Assembly (NCBI GenBank): GCA_021199395.1
Contig: JAJQIE010000034.1
Span: forward strand, 1 to 5,405
From: Lachnospiraceae bacterium
GTDB lineage: Bacteria; Bacillota; Clostridia; Lachnospirales; Lachnospiraceae
Length of the DNA: 5,405 bases
Direction of reading: 5' to 3'
This document shows, one piece after another, positions 1 through 5,405 of this stretch (position 1 is the stretch's first letter; each line of letters starts with the position of its first letter). The position numbers were made by a program, and so were the translations under genes. Below the pieces are notes generated by a model. The model worked only from the letters and a program-made list of their open reading frames with translations. It was not told the DNA's origin and did no database searches.

Positions 1-682
1 GATCCATACGCTGCGGCTGTTTCAGGAACACGATGAAATTGACCGGATTTACCTGGCGATGAGCAGGGATTATATGGATTATGCCAGAGCGCTTGCGGAT
101 GAGTACCATATAGAAAAGCTTGCCGCGGTGGTTGCGGGCGGAGAGACGGCGCAGGATTCCATTTACAATGCCCTTAAAAAAGCGCGGGAGGAGAATCCGG
201 AGGATTCCATCGTGCTGATCCACGATGGAGTGCGCCCCTGTGTAGAATACGATGTGATCAGCAAAAATATAGAGAGCGTGAAGATATATGGAAGCGCGAT
301 TACGGCTACGCTCTGCTATGAAACCATACTCGTGAGTAAGGACGGCTGCAGGGTGGATGAGGTGCCGCTTCGCAGCGAGAGCTTCGCGGCGCAGGCTCCG
401 CAGAGCTTTTATCTGAAGGATATTCTGGAAGCGCATGAATTGATCCGGATGCGGGAGAGCCGATACGAGAACATGGTGGACGCATGTACGATTTACCGGG
501 CGCTTGGCCGCCAGCCGCATATCGTGGCGGGGAACCGGGGCAATATCAAGGTGACGACGCCGGAGGACGTCTATATGTTCCGGGCACTTTTACAGTACCG
601 GGAAAATGAGCAGGCATTTGGCCTGGCGCAGCCGGATCGGCTTGCCTCCAGGATGAGGCGCTGCCGGGAAAAGAAAGAGTAG
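1..682 (+). CDS. IspD/TarI-family cytidylyltransferase, 5' end missing
   Basis: Nucleotidyltransferase that couples CTP to a sugar- or alditol-phosphate: 2-C-methyl-D-erythritol 4-phosphate in IspD, D-ribitol 5-phosphate in TarI. The frame is open from base 2 to the TAG at 680-682, giving 226 residues. Family members have about 230-240, so only the N-terminal CTP-binding G-x-G-x-R loop region is lost beyond the window edge; the ATG at 59 is internal, because family-like sequence (TLRLFQEHDEIDRIYLAM) precedes it. Visible motifs are GGETAQDSIYNAL (from base 137), IHDGVRP (218-238), QAPQSF (about 392-409), and GNRGNIKVTTPED (530-568), whose Lys and Thr match the conserved C-terminal substrate-binding motif. 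The following SDR and glycosyltransferase genes favour an envelope-polymer role (TarI-like) over isoprenoid synthesis. That is inference, since the motifs alone do not separate the two. The family call is firm; the substrate is open. Confidence 0.85.
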   Translation, partial: IHTLRLFQEHDEIDRIYLAMSRDYMDYARALADEYHIEKLAAVVAGGETAQDSIYNALKKAREENPEDSIVLIHDGVRPCVEYDVISKNIESVKIYGSAITATLCYETILVSKDGCRVDEVPLRSESFAAQAPQSFYLKDILEAHELIRMRESRYENMVDACTIYRALGRQPHIVAGNRGNIKVTTPEDVYMFRALLQYRENEQAFGLAQPDRLASRMRRCREKKE

Positions 683-691
683 GCGAGAAAT

Positions 692-1780
692 ATGGAACAC
701 AAAAAATGGACAGAGGACGCTGTGCTTCAGGAGGATCTGGAGCGGATCGCGGAATCAGAGATAATTGACTGGGAAATGCTCAGGGGAAAGCGCGTGCTTG
801 TGACGGGGGCGACCGGTCTGCTCGGCTCGCTGGCGGCACGGGCGCTGGTGTGCGCGAGTGTTTCCCGCTCTCTGGACATTCGGGTGGCCGCGCTGGTGCG
901 GAATCCCAGGAAGGGAAAAACAGTCCTGGGGGCATTTATGGAGGATGGCCTGGAGCTGGTCGTGGGGGATATTTTAGCGCCGCTTACTGTAGATGGACCG
1001 GTGGATTATATTCTGCATGGCGCGAGCATGACTGCTTCAAAGGATTTTGTGGATCGCCCGGTGGAGACGATTTCAACGACTATGAGGGGGACGGAGCATC
1101 TGCTGGAGCTTGCGCGGCAGAAGCAGGTGAAGGGCATGGTGTACCTTTCTTCCATGGAAGTCTATGGGATTGTCGGGAATGCTCCGGGCGGCGGGGCGGC
1201 AAAGGTTCGGGAGACGGATTACGGCTACATTGACCCGCTGGTAGTGCGCAGCAGCTATTCAGAGGGGAAGCGTATGGCGGAGGGACTTTGCGCTGCGTAT
1301 GCGCATGAGTATCAGGTGCCGGTAAAGACGGCGCGGCTGGCGCAGACCTTTGGCGCGGGGATCCCTGGGACGGAGAACCGCGTGTTCGCGCAGTTTGCGC
1401 GCAGTATTATGAAGGGCGAGGACATCGTATTGCACACGGACGGGAGCAAGGCGCATTGCTACTGCTATACGACGGATGCCGTGCTGGGGCTTCTGACCGT
1501 ACTTTTGCGCGGAGAAAATGGAGAGGCCTACAATCTGTCCAATGAGGAAACCTACGGAACGATCCGAGAGATGGCCGAAATGCTGATTCAGAACTATCCG
1601 CAGAGCGGTTCAAAGCTTGTGTTTGACATCCCGGAAGACGCAAATCAATATGGGTACGCGCCGACCTCACAGATGCTGATCTGTTCGGAAAAAGCGCATG
1701 GACTTGGATGGAAGGCACAGGTGGCGCTGCCGGAGATGTTTGAGCGGCTGATGCGGTCGATGGCATATAATGCGCAATGA
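692..1780 (+). CDS. NAD-dependent epimerase/dehydratase family protein (extended SDR)
   Basis: Cytoplasmic extended short-chain dehydrogenase of 362 residues, a class that usually epimerises, dehydrates or reduces nucleotide-activated sugars. After an N-terminal extension of about 30 residues, a Rossmann fold opens with the glycine-rich loop TGATGLLG (residues 38-45). GDI (92-94) and HGAS (109-112) are typical cofactor-contact positions. SSMEVYG (153-159) carries the catalytic Ser region, and YSEGK (189-193) gives the Tyr and Lys of the Y-x-x-x-K motif, so the active site looks intact. The C-terminal part (about 210-350) is the variable substrate domain. The ATG at 692 lies nine bases after the cytidylyltransferase stop, behind a weak purine-rich ribosome site (aggcgag), so translational coupling is likely. 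The gene may act on the CDP product of the upstream enzyme or on another nucleotide sugar; the sequence does not decide. Confidence 0.88.
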   Translation: MEHKKWTEDAVLQEDLERIAESEIIDWEMLRGKRVLVTGATGLLGSLAARALVCASVSRSLDIRVAALVRNPRKGKTVLGAFMEDGLELVVGDILAPLTVDGPVDYILHGASMTASKDFVDRPVETISTTMRGTEHLLELARQKQVKGMVYLSSMEVYGIVGNAPGGGAAKVRETDYGYIDPLVVRSSYSEGKRMAEGLCAAYAHEYQVPVKTARLAQTFGAGIPGTENRVFAQFARSIMKGEDIVLHTDGSKAHCYCYTTDAVLGLLTVLLRGENGEAYNLSNEETYGTIREMAEMLIQNYPQSGSKLVFDIPEDANQYGYAPTSQMLICSEKAHGLGWKAQVALPEMFERLMRSMAYNAQ

Positions 1781-1806
1781 AATGCGGCGGTTGTAAAGCG
1801 GCCGGG

Positions 1807-1819
1807 AAAGGACAGGACG
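1807..1819 (+). promoter_or_regulatory. Ribosome binding site of the glycosyltransferase
   Basis: The stretch before the ATG at 1823 contains AAAGGACAGGA, with AGGA a few bases upstream of the start. It supports 1823 as the start even though the reading frame stays open upstream back to the TGA at 1778-1780. Confidence 0.55.
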
Positions 1820-1822
1820 AAG

Positions 1823-2746
1823 ATGCTCTCGGTAATACTTCCCGCGTATAACGAGGAAAAAATGATACGGAAGGCTTCTGCTGAAATTGACCGGATTCTG
1901 TCGGCGGAGAAGATTCCCTATGAGATCGTGTTTGTAAATGACGGCTCGCAGGATCATACCTGGACGGAAATCGAACGCGCGGCCGGGGAGAATCCGAATG
2001 TGACGGGCGTGCTCTTTTCGCGGAATTTTGGCAAGGAATCCGCGATGCTTGCGGGGCTGGCGGAGGCGTCGGGCGACTGCTGCGCGGTGATGGACTGTGA
2101 TCTGCAGCACCCTCCGGAGACGCTGGTAGAGATGTACCGGCTCTGGGAGCAGGGCTATGAGGTCATCGAGGGCGTAAAGCGCACACGGGGAAAAGAGAGC
2201 GCATTGCATCGGTTCAGCGCGGGACTTTTTTACAAAATGCTATCAAAAGCAGTAAAAATCGATATGTCCAGGGCGTCGGACTTTAAATTGCTGGATCGCC
2301 GCGCGGTGGATGCGCTCTTATCGCTGCCGGAGCGGAATGTATTTTTTCGTGCGCTGTCCTCATGGATCGGCTTTAAGACAGCATCCGTGGAATTCGATGT
2401 GCAGGAGCGCACCGAGGGCGAATCCAAGTGGAGCACGCGGTCGCTGATCCAGTATGCGATTAAGAATATTGTTGTTTTTTCGACCGCGGCGCTTCAGTGC
2501 GTGACGATTGCCGGAGTGGCGGTATTTGTGGCTGCGGTCATTCTTGGCATACAGACTCTGGTGCGGTATTTTTCCGGGCATGCGGTAGAAGGGTTTACGA
2601 CAGTGATTCTGCTGATTCTGATCATCGGGAGTCTGGTGATGATCAGTCTGGGCATCATAGGATACTATATCGGAAAAATCTACGAGGAAGTAAAAGGACG
2701 GCCCAGATACCTGATTTCAAGGAAAATAGAGCGAAAGGGGCGGTGA
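1823..2746 (+). CDS. Family-2 glycosyltransferase, polyprenyl-phosphate type (GtrB/DPM1-like)
   Basis: Membrane-anchored GT-A glycosyltransferase of 307 residues, expected to move a sugar from a nucleotide donor to a polyprenyl phosphate on the inner membrane face for surface polymer building or decoration. Landmarks are VILPAYNEE (4-12), VNDGSQDHT (38-46), SRNFGKESAMLAGL (66-79), the metal-binding DCDLQHPPE (91-99), RASDFKLLDR (150-159) and ERTEGESKWS (195-204). All are characteristic of the DPM1/GtrB/ArnC-like group. Two hydrophobic segments follow at about residues 217-247 and 258-284. The tail GKIYEEVKGRPRYLI (284-298) is the usual ending of these proteins, so the gene is full length. The ATG at 1823 starts directly at the conserved N-terminus and follows a purine-rich site. 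A GtrA-type flippase is not adjacent. Family call is strong; donor sugar and final acceptor unknown. Confidence 0.92.
   Translation: MLSVILPAYNEEKMIRKASAEIDRILSAEKIPYEIVFVNDGSQDHTWTEIERAAGENPNVTGVLFSRNFGKESAMLAGLAEASGDCCAVMDCDLQHPPETLVEMYRLWEQGYEVIEGVKRTRGKESALHRFSAGLFYKMLSKAVKIDMSRASDFKLLDRRAVDALLSLPERNVFFRALSSWIGFKTASVEFDVQERTEGESKWSTRSLIQYAIKNIVVFSTAALQCVTIAGVAVFVAAVILGIQTLVRYFSGHAVEGFTTVILLILIIGSLVMISLGIIGYYIGKIYEEVKGRPRYLISRKIERKGR
2734..2740 (+). promoter_or_regulatory. Ribosome binding site of the AAA-ATPase-like gene
   Basis: AAAGGGG lies inside the last codons of the glycosyltransferase, about nine bases before the ATG at 2750. The gene therefore depends on a site within its neighbour's coding sequence, suggesting translational coupling or at least co-transcription. 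Confidence 0.5.
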
Positions 2747-2749
2747 CGG

Positions 2750-3913
2750 ATGGGGGCTTATTTAAATCCGGGCTGCAAAAGCTTTCAGACAATCAGAAAT
2801 GGAGTCTATGTGGATAAGACAGGGCTGATTGATTATGTGAACAGCACAATCAATACACCGCTTAAACTCACCAGCTTCAGCCGCCCGCGGCGTTTCGGGA
2901 AGTCTTTTGCTGCAAAGATGCTTTGCGCCTATTATGATAAAAGCTGTGACTCTCTTGCGCTGTTTGAAGGGCTGGAGATTTCAGGGAAGCCTTCTTTTCG
3001 GAAATATTTGAACAGGTTCGATGTGATTTATCTGGATATCACAAGGTTTATTTCGACCGCTGCTGTTGCGGGGGAGGTTGTGGATGATATTCAGAGAAAA
3101 GTAATCGAGGAGTTAAAACTGGAATTTCCCCAGTGCATCAGGGAGGATGAAAGCGTCCTGGCAGATGCACTTTTATCTGTCAGCCAGAAAAACGGTAATA
3201 TGTTCATCGTAATTATTGATGAATGGGACGCGCTTTTCCGCGAGGAGAAGAATGATGAAGCGTTGCAGAAAAAATATATCCGGCTTCTTCGCAGCCTTTT
3301 TAAAAGCGGCACCGCAACAGATGAAACGATTGCAGCCGCATACATGACTGGCATTCTTCCTGTCAAGAAATATGGGAATGAGTCAGCAGTGTCGGATTTT
3401 AAGGAATTTACAATGACCAGTCCCGCAAAGCTGGCCAGATATGTGGGATTTACGGAATCAGAGGTAAAAAAGCTCTGTGAAAAATTTCACATGGATCTCG
3501 AAGATATGCACACATGGTATGATGGATATTCATTTAGCCGAATTCAGCATGTATATAGTCCAAACTCCGTGATGAATGCCCTGCAGGACGAGGAATTTCA
3601 AAATTATTGGAGAAAATCAGAATCATTTGAGAGCCTGAAACAGTATATTGAAATGAATTTTGATGGCCTGAGGGATGCTATCGTTCTGATGCTGGGAGCA
3701 CAGCGTGTTCAGATTGATACTGGGACATTTCAAAATGATATTACATCTTTTAACAACAGAGACGATGTGTTGACTCTGCTGATTCATTTGGGATATCTGG
3801 CATATGATCAGACTCACAGAGAAGTATATATTCCAAACCGCGAAGTAGCTGAGGTATTCCAGTCAGCGGTAAAGGGTGAAAAATGGAAACCGGTGGAGCA
3901 GGCAATCAGCTAG
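2750..3913 (+). CDS. AAA-ATPase-like domain protein, N-terminal half of the split gene
   Basis: 387 residues from an ATG three bases after the glycosyltransferase stop. The start matches the family's typical opening (YLNPG, then VYVDKTGLI at 19-27). The nucleotide-binding loop is SRPRRFGKS (44-52), the unusual R-P-R-R-F-G-K-S Walker A of this family. The Walker B region is FIVIIDEWDALF, with Asp157 and Glu158 as the metal-binding and catalytic acids. Residues 180-290 include the helical AAA-like part, with TSPAKLARYVGFTESEV and WYDGYSF, both typical of the group. Residues from about 300 onward form the linker to the C-terminal domain, and the frame ends at the TAG. If translated alone, the protein keeps the ATPase but loses the nuclease-like domain. 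No signal peptide or membrane segment is seen, so it should be cytoplasmic. Confidence 0.8.
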   Translation: MGAYLNPGCKSFQTIRNGVYVDKTGLIDYVNSTINTPLKLTSFSRPRRFGKSFAAKMLCAYYDKSCDSLALFEGLEISGKPSFRKYLNRFDVIYLDITRFISTAAVAGEVVDDIQRKVIEELKLEFPQCIREDESVLADALLSVSQKNGNMFIVIIDEWDALFREEKNDEALQKKYIRLLRSLFKSGTATDETIAAAYMTGILPVKKYGNESAVSDFKEFTMTSPAKLARYVGFTESEVKKLCEKFHMDLEDMHTWYDGYSFSRIQHVYSPNSVMNALQDEEFQNYWRKSESFESLKQYIEMNFDGLRDAIVLMLGAQRVQIDTGTFQNDITSFNNRDDVLTLLIHLGYLAYDQTHREVYIPNREVAEVFQSAVKGEKWKPVEQAIS

Positions 3914-3943
3914 GCGCAAAGACTTTTAAACGCAACCATAAAT

Positions 3944-3948
3944 GGAGA
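3944..3948 (+). promoter_or_regulatory. Possible ribosome site for the C-terminal half
   Basis: GGAGA ends ten bases before the GTG at 3959 and could allow re-initiation after the TAG at 3911-3913. It encodes the Gly-Asp of a family-conserved Asn-Gly-Asp stretch, so the match may be fortuitous. Confidence 0.25.
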
Positions 3949-3958
3949 TAGCGCGGCT

Positions 3959-4339
3959 GTGGCGGAGGAGCTTGAACTGGTGCATGAGGAATGTTCATCT
4001 GTGCTGACTTATAATGATGAGAATTCTCTTGCCTGCTCAATTTACATTGCATATTATACAGCAAGGAATTACTACAAAATTATCCGGGAGCTTCCGGCTG
4101 GAAAAGGCTTTGCGGATTATGCGTTTGTGCCACTCAGGAATGCGGAGAAGCCGGCTATGATTGTTGAATTGAAATATGACAGAAATGCTGATACTGCGAT
4201 AAAACAGATTCACGATAATCGTTACTGTGGGGCATTAAAGGAATATTCTGGGAATCTGTTGCTGGTGGGAATCAATTATGATAAGGACACAAAAGGAGAA
4301 ACGGCGAAAAAGCATAGTTGTGTAATTGAGAGGGTGTGA
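3959..4339 (+). CDS. PD-(D/E)XK nuclease-like domain, C-terminal half of the split gene
   Basis: 126 residues if begun at GTG 3959; the frame is open back to 3914, just after the TAG. It carries NDENSLACSIYIAYYTA (19-35), RELPAGKGFADYAF (43-56) and PAMIVELKYD (65-74). Asp53 and the Glu70-x-Lys72 pair fit the D...E-x-K core of PD-(D/E)XK nuclease folds, so the putative active site is intact. LLLVGINYDKDTK and HSCVIE close the domain as in full-length relatives. The GTG start is poorly supported, with no ATG nearby. The piece is best seen as the 3' part of the split gene, possibly untranslated. It is the most AT-rich part of the window along with the end of the preceding half. It ends 17 bases from the stop of the convergent metallophosphoesterase, with no convincing terminator between them. 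Confidence 0.6.
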   Translation: MAEELELVHEECSSVLTYNDENSLACSIYIAYYTARNYYKIIRELPAGKGFADYAFVPLRNAEKPAMIVELKYDRNADTAIKQIHDNRYCGALKEYSGNLLLVGINYDKDTKGETAKKHSCVIERV

Positions 4340-4356
4340 AGCAAAGGTGGGTATTA

Positions 4357-5007
4357 TTAAACACCATAAAAGGACGACTCCCCCAGCATCGCTTCACTTC
4401 CTGCCTCATAGTCAAACACATACCGCTCGTAGGCGTTGATCACATGCGTATCCTGATATTTGTCGTAGCGCTTGTGCTGGCGTCCGTAGGACATATGGAC
4501 ATGCCCGTGCAGGAAAAAGCGCGGATGGTATTTGTCCATCAGCGTGATAAAGCTTTTGAAGCCCTGGTGCGGCAGATCGCGGCCGTCATTCAGCTGATAG
4601 GCGGGCGCGTGCGTCACCAGAATATCAAAGCCGCGGTGGTAAAGAAGCTTCCAGCGAAGCCGCCTTACGCGCCGACGCATTTCCTGCTCCGTATACTGGT
4701 AGCTGCCGGGGCGGTAGCGCATCGAACCGCCCAGACCGAGGATGCGGATTCCGTTAAAGACAAAAATGTCGTCGTCAATGCAGATGCAGCCCTCCGGCGC
4801 GATCTCGTCATATTTTTCATCGTGGTTGCCGTGGACATAGAGGACGGGAGCGGAGGAAAACGTGGTAAGGAAAGACAGATAGTGCGGATTCAGATCTCCG
4901 CACGAGATGATCAGGTCAATTCCTTCCAGCTTGCTTTTGTCAAAATGATCCCAGAGGTAGGCGGATTCCTCATCCGCGATTGCCATTATCCGCATGTCCG
5001 TCGACAT
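4357..5007 (-). CDS. Calcineurin-like metallophosphoesterase
   Basis: Predicted cytoplasmic two-metal phosphoesterase of 216 residues (220 from the next ATG upstream). Counting from the longer start at 5019, motifs run in order: IADEES (14-19), CGDLN (40-44), YVHGNHDEKYD (61-71), VTHAPAY (135-141) and HGHVHMSYG (171-179). These are the Asp, Gly-Asp, Gly-Asn-His-Asp, His and Gly-His-x-His metal sites of the superfamily. The first motif is D-x-E instead of the usual D-x-H. I recall the ADEES form from related clostridial proteins, so it is probably a family trait. Start choice: the ATG at 5019 has no ribosome site, while the ATG at 5007 follows GGGGAAAGGA directly; a third ATG at 4995 gives MRIMAIADEES, the typical family opening, with the same purine tract 12 bases away. 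The gene ends in tandem TAA TAA. Substrate unknown. Confidence 0.88.
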   Translation of the reverse strand: MSTDMRIMAIADEESAYLWDHFDKSKLEGIDLIISCGDLNPHYLSFLTTFSSAPVLYVHGNHDEKYDEIAPEGCICIDDDIFVFNGIRILGLGGSMRYRPGSYQYTEQEMRRRVRRLRWKLLYHRGFDILVTHAPAYQLNDGRDLPHQGFKSFITLMDKYHPRFFLHGHVHMSYGRQHKRYDKYQDTHVINAYERYVFDYEAGSEAMLGESSFYGV

Positions 5008-5017
5008 TCCTTTCCCC
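5008..5017 (-). promoter_or_regulatory. Ribosome binding site that decides the metallophosphoesterase start
   Basis: On the minus strand this reads GGGGAAAGGA immediately before the ATG at 5007-5005, with its GGGGA part five bases from that start. The AAAGGA part lies 12 bases from the ATG at 4995. It overlaps the ATG at 5019-5017, making that start unlikely. Confidence 0.5.
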
Positions 5018-5024
5018 ATATCAA

Positions 5025-5043
5025 GAGAAGAAAACCGCTTCTC
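5025..5043 (-). repeat. Short inverted repeat upstream of the metallophosphoesterase
   Basis: GAGAAG (5025-5030) and CTTCTC (5038-5043) can pair as a 6-bp stem with a 7-base loop. In the minus-strand transcript it sits just before the ribosome site and has four U in its loop. Weak on its own, but it is the nearest of three inverted repeats in this gap. Confidence 0.35.
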
Positions 5044-5048
5044 ATAAT

Positions 5049-5074
5049 GCTCCGGAATCTGGCGATTCCGGAGC
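5049..5074. repeat. Perfect 11-bp inverted repeat with 4-base loop
   Basis: GCTCCGGAATC (5049-5059) and GATTCCGGAGC (5064-5074) are exact reverse complements around TGGC. It would fold into a strong hairpin on either strand. Neither side has a T-run next to it, so it does not look like a normal intrinsic terminator. It lies in the 5' leader of the metallophosphoesterase, between that gene and the stop of the upstream minus-strand gene. It could be an mRNA-stability or processing hairpin, a protein-binding palindrome, or a U-poor terminator for the upstream gene. Confidence 0.75.
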
Positions 5075-5095
5075 TGACTTATCGCATATCGTTTC

Positions 5096-5125
5096 CAGTC
5101 CTGCTGTTGCTCAGGACTGTTTTTT
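5096..5125 (+). terminator. Hairpin plus T6, intrinsic-terminator-like in + orientation
   Basis: CAGTCCTG (5096-5103) pairs with CAGGACTG (5112-5119) around an 8-base loop, followed at once by six T (5120-5125). The shape fits a Rho-independent terminator reading rightward. Oddly, no + strand gene ends nearby, and the hairpin overlaps the stop codon of the minus-strand gene. It may stop antisense transcription coming through the metallophosphoesterase, or serve as a 3'-end hairpin for the minus-strand mRNA, where it lacks a U-run. Confidence 0.5.
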
Positions 5126-5405
5126 AATACCCTGCTGCGCGACGACCGGCTTGGCCTGATCGGTCAGCTCGTAGTCTTCGGGTATGGAGCCAATGACGTT
5201 TTCCGCGAGCCAGTCCATTTTGACAACCTGCTCCGGCGTCAGGCTGCTCCCGGAAGCTTCCAGCCGGGCGGCTTCTTTTTTTTCAGAAGCCCTGTCCTGC
5301 GCTTTATCAGCGGCGGAAGCGGCGGCTTCCGGAGAGGAGGGGGCTCTCCAGGGCCGGACAATGCCTGTCTGCGAGTACAGGACGCCGGAGAAGGGATTGA
5401 ACTCG
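5111..5405 (-). CDS. Unrecognised protein, C-terminal 97 residues only
   Basis: An open minus-strand frame runs in from the right edge and ends at TGA (5113-5111). No start lies in view, and I do not recognise the family. The visible part has three zones: EFNPFSGVLYSQTGIVRPW at residues 1-19, which looks like the end of a folded domain; an Ala/Glu/Ser/Lys-rich linker at about 20-55 (EAAASAADKAQ, SEKKEAARLEA); and a short C-terminal segment at 55-97 with LTPEQVVKMDWLAENVIGSIPEDYEL, probably helical. No membrane segment or secretion signal is visible. GC-rich wobble positions agree with the metallophosphoesterase and the polymer genes, which supports real coding. Its stop is about 103 bases upstream of the metallophosphoesterase start on the same strand, so co-transcription is possible but would cross the inverted repeats. 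Confidence 0.7.
   Translation of the reverse strand, partial: EFNPFSGVLYSQTGIVRPWRAPSSPEAAASAADKAQDRASEKKEAARLEASGSSLTPEQVVKMDWLAENVIGSIPEDYELTDQAKPVVAQQGIKKQS

Larger units (their letters stand above)
2750..4339 (+). pseudogene. AAA-ATPase-like / PD-(D/E)XK nuclease-like gene split by an in-frame TAG
   Basis: One continuous frame of 529 codons, close to the usual length of this family as I recall it, interrupted only at codon 388 by TAG (3911-3913). The N-terminal part is the AAA-ATPase-like domain and the C-terminal part the PD-(D/E)XK-like domain (Pfam groups I know as AAA-ATPase_like and PDDEXK_9). Sequence on both sides of the TAG still reads as conserved family sequence: AIS, stop, AQRLLNATINGD. 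No frameshift or other stop is seen. This fits a recent nonsense mutation, a sequencing error, or two separately translated halves. Base composition is lower in GC than both flanks (for example 16 of 60 at 3601-3660 against 36 of 60 at 1261-1320 and 42 of 60 at 4561-4620), suggesting separate origin. The cellular role of the family is not established; defence, mobile-element and regulatory roles are all possible. The two halves are described separately. Confidence 0.8.

Noticed and set aside
59..61. ATG as the start of the cytidylyltransferase
   Set aside because: The frame is open to base 2 with family-like residues upstream, so the true start is outside the window.
850..1233. 127-residue + strand open frame inside the SDR gene
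   Set aside because: Gly-rich out-of-frame translation overlapping the conserved SDR core; no independent ribosome site noted.
1667..2209. 180-residue minus-strand open frame across the SDR/glycosyltransferase junction
   Set aside because: Shadow of two well-supported + strand genes; Arg/His/Leu/Pro-rich translation with no motif.
3911..3913. TAG recoded genome-wide as an amino acid
   Set aside because: TAG also ends the cytidylyltransferase at 680-682, where a new gene starts nine bases later, so TAG appears to be a normal stop here.
4344..4366. Weak GGTG/CACC inverted match between the convergent genes as a shared terminator
   Set aside because: Four-base stem with a long AT loop and no T-run; too weak to call.
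4336..5127. 263-residue open frame on the + strand opposite the metallophosphoesterase
   Set aside because: It is antisense to a gene with complete metal motifs, has no recognisable domain, and its openness follows from the GC-rich codon bias of the true gene.
5252..5261. Palindrome GGAAGCTTCC
   Set aside because: Ten-base palindrome inside coding sequence with no supporting context; expected by chance in this composition.

Overview
The window looks like chromosomal DNA of a gut-type Firmicute, most likely class Clostridia and probably Lachnospiraceae. This is inferred from protein style: a split AAA-ATPase-like/PD-(D/E)XK gene of a family abundant in gut anaerobes, a metallophosphoesterase with an IADEES motif, and short-gap operon packing. 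No marker gene is present to fix the taxon.

Bases 1-2746 (+ strand) hold a tightly packed cell-envelope polymer cassette. It starts with an IspD/TarI-type cytidylyltransferase cut by the window edge. Nine bases later comes an extended short-chain dehydrogenase (NAD-dependent epimerase/dehydratase family), and 42 bases after that a family-2 glycosyltransferase of the polyprenyl-phosphate (GtrB/DPM1-like) type with two C-terminal membrane segments. Together they suggest making a CDP-activated alditol or sugar, modifying a nucleotide sugar, and loading a sugar on a lipid carrier for a wall or surface glycopolymer. The exact substrates cannot be read from the sequence.

Bases 2750-4339 (+ strand) begin three bases after the glycosyltransferase stop. 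They hold one gene of the AAA-ATPase-like plus PD-(D/E)XK nuclease-like family, interrupted by a single in-frame TAG at 3911-3913. The segment is clearly more AT-rich than its flanks, which suggests an acquired gene now split or decaying.

Bases 4357-5405 (- strand) converge on it. They contain a complete calcineurin-like metallophosphoesterase and, upstream of it, the C-terminal 97 residues of an unrecognised protein cut by the right edge. The roughly 100 bases between these two genes carry three inverted repeats, one followed by a T6 run in + orientation like an intrinsic terminator.

The most notable points are the single amber codon splitting an otherwise intact gene, the fact that all + strand genes lie in one reading frame separated only by single stop codons, the D-x-E variant of the metallophosphoesterase metal motif, and the dense inverted repeats near 5025-5125. 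No RNA gene, CRISPR array, insertion sequence or origin was seen.
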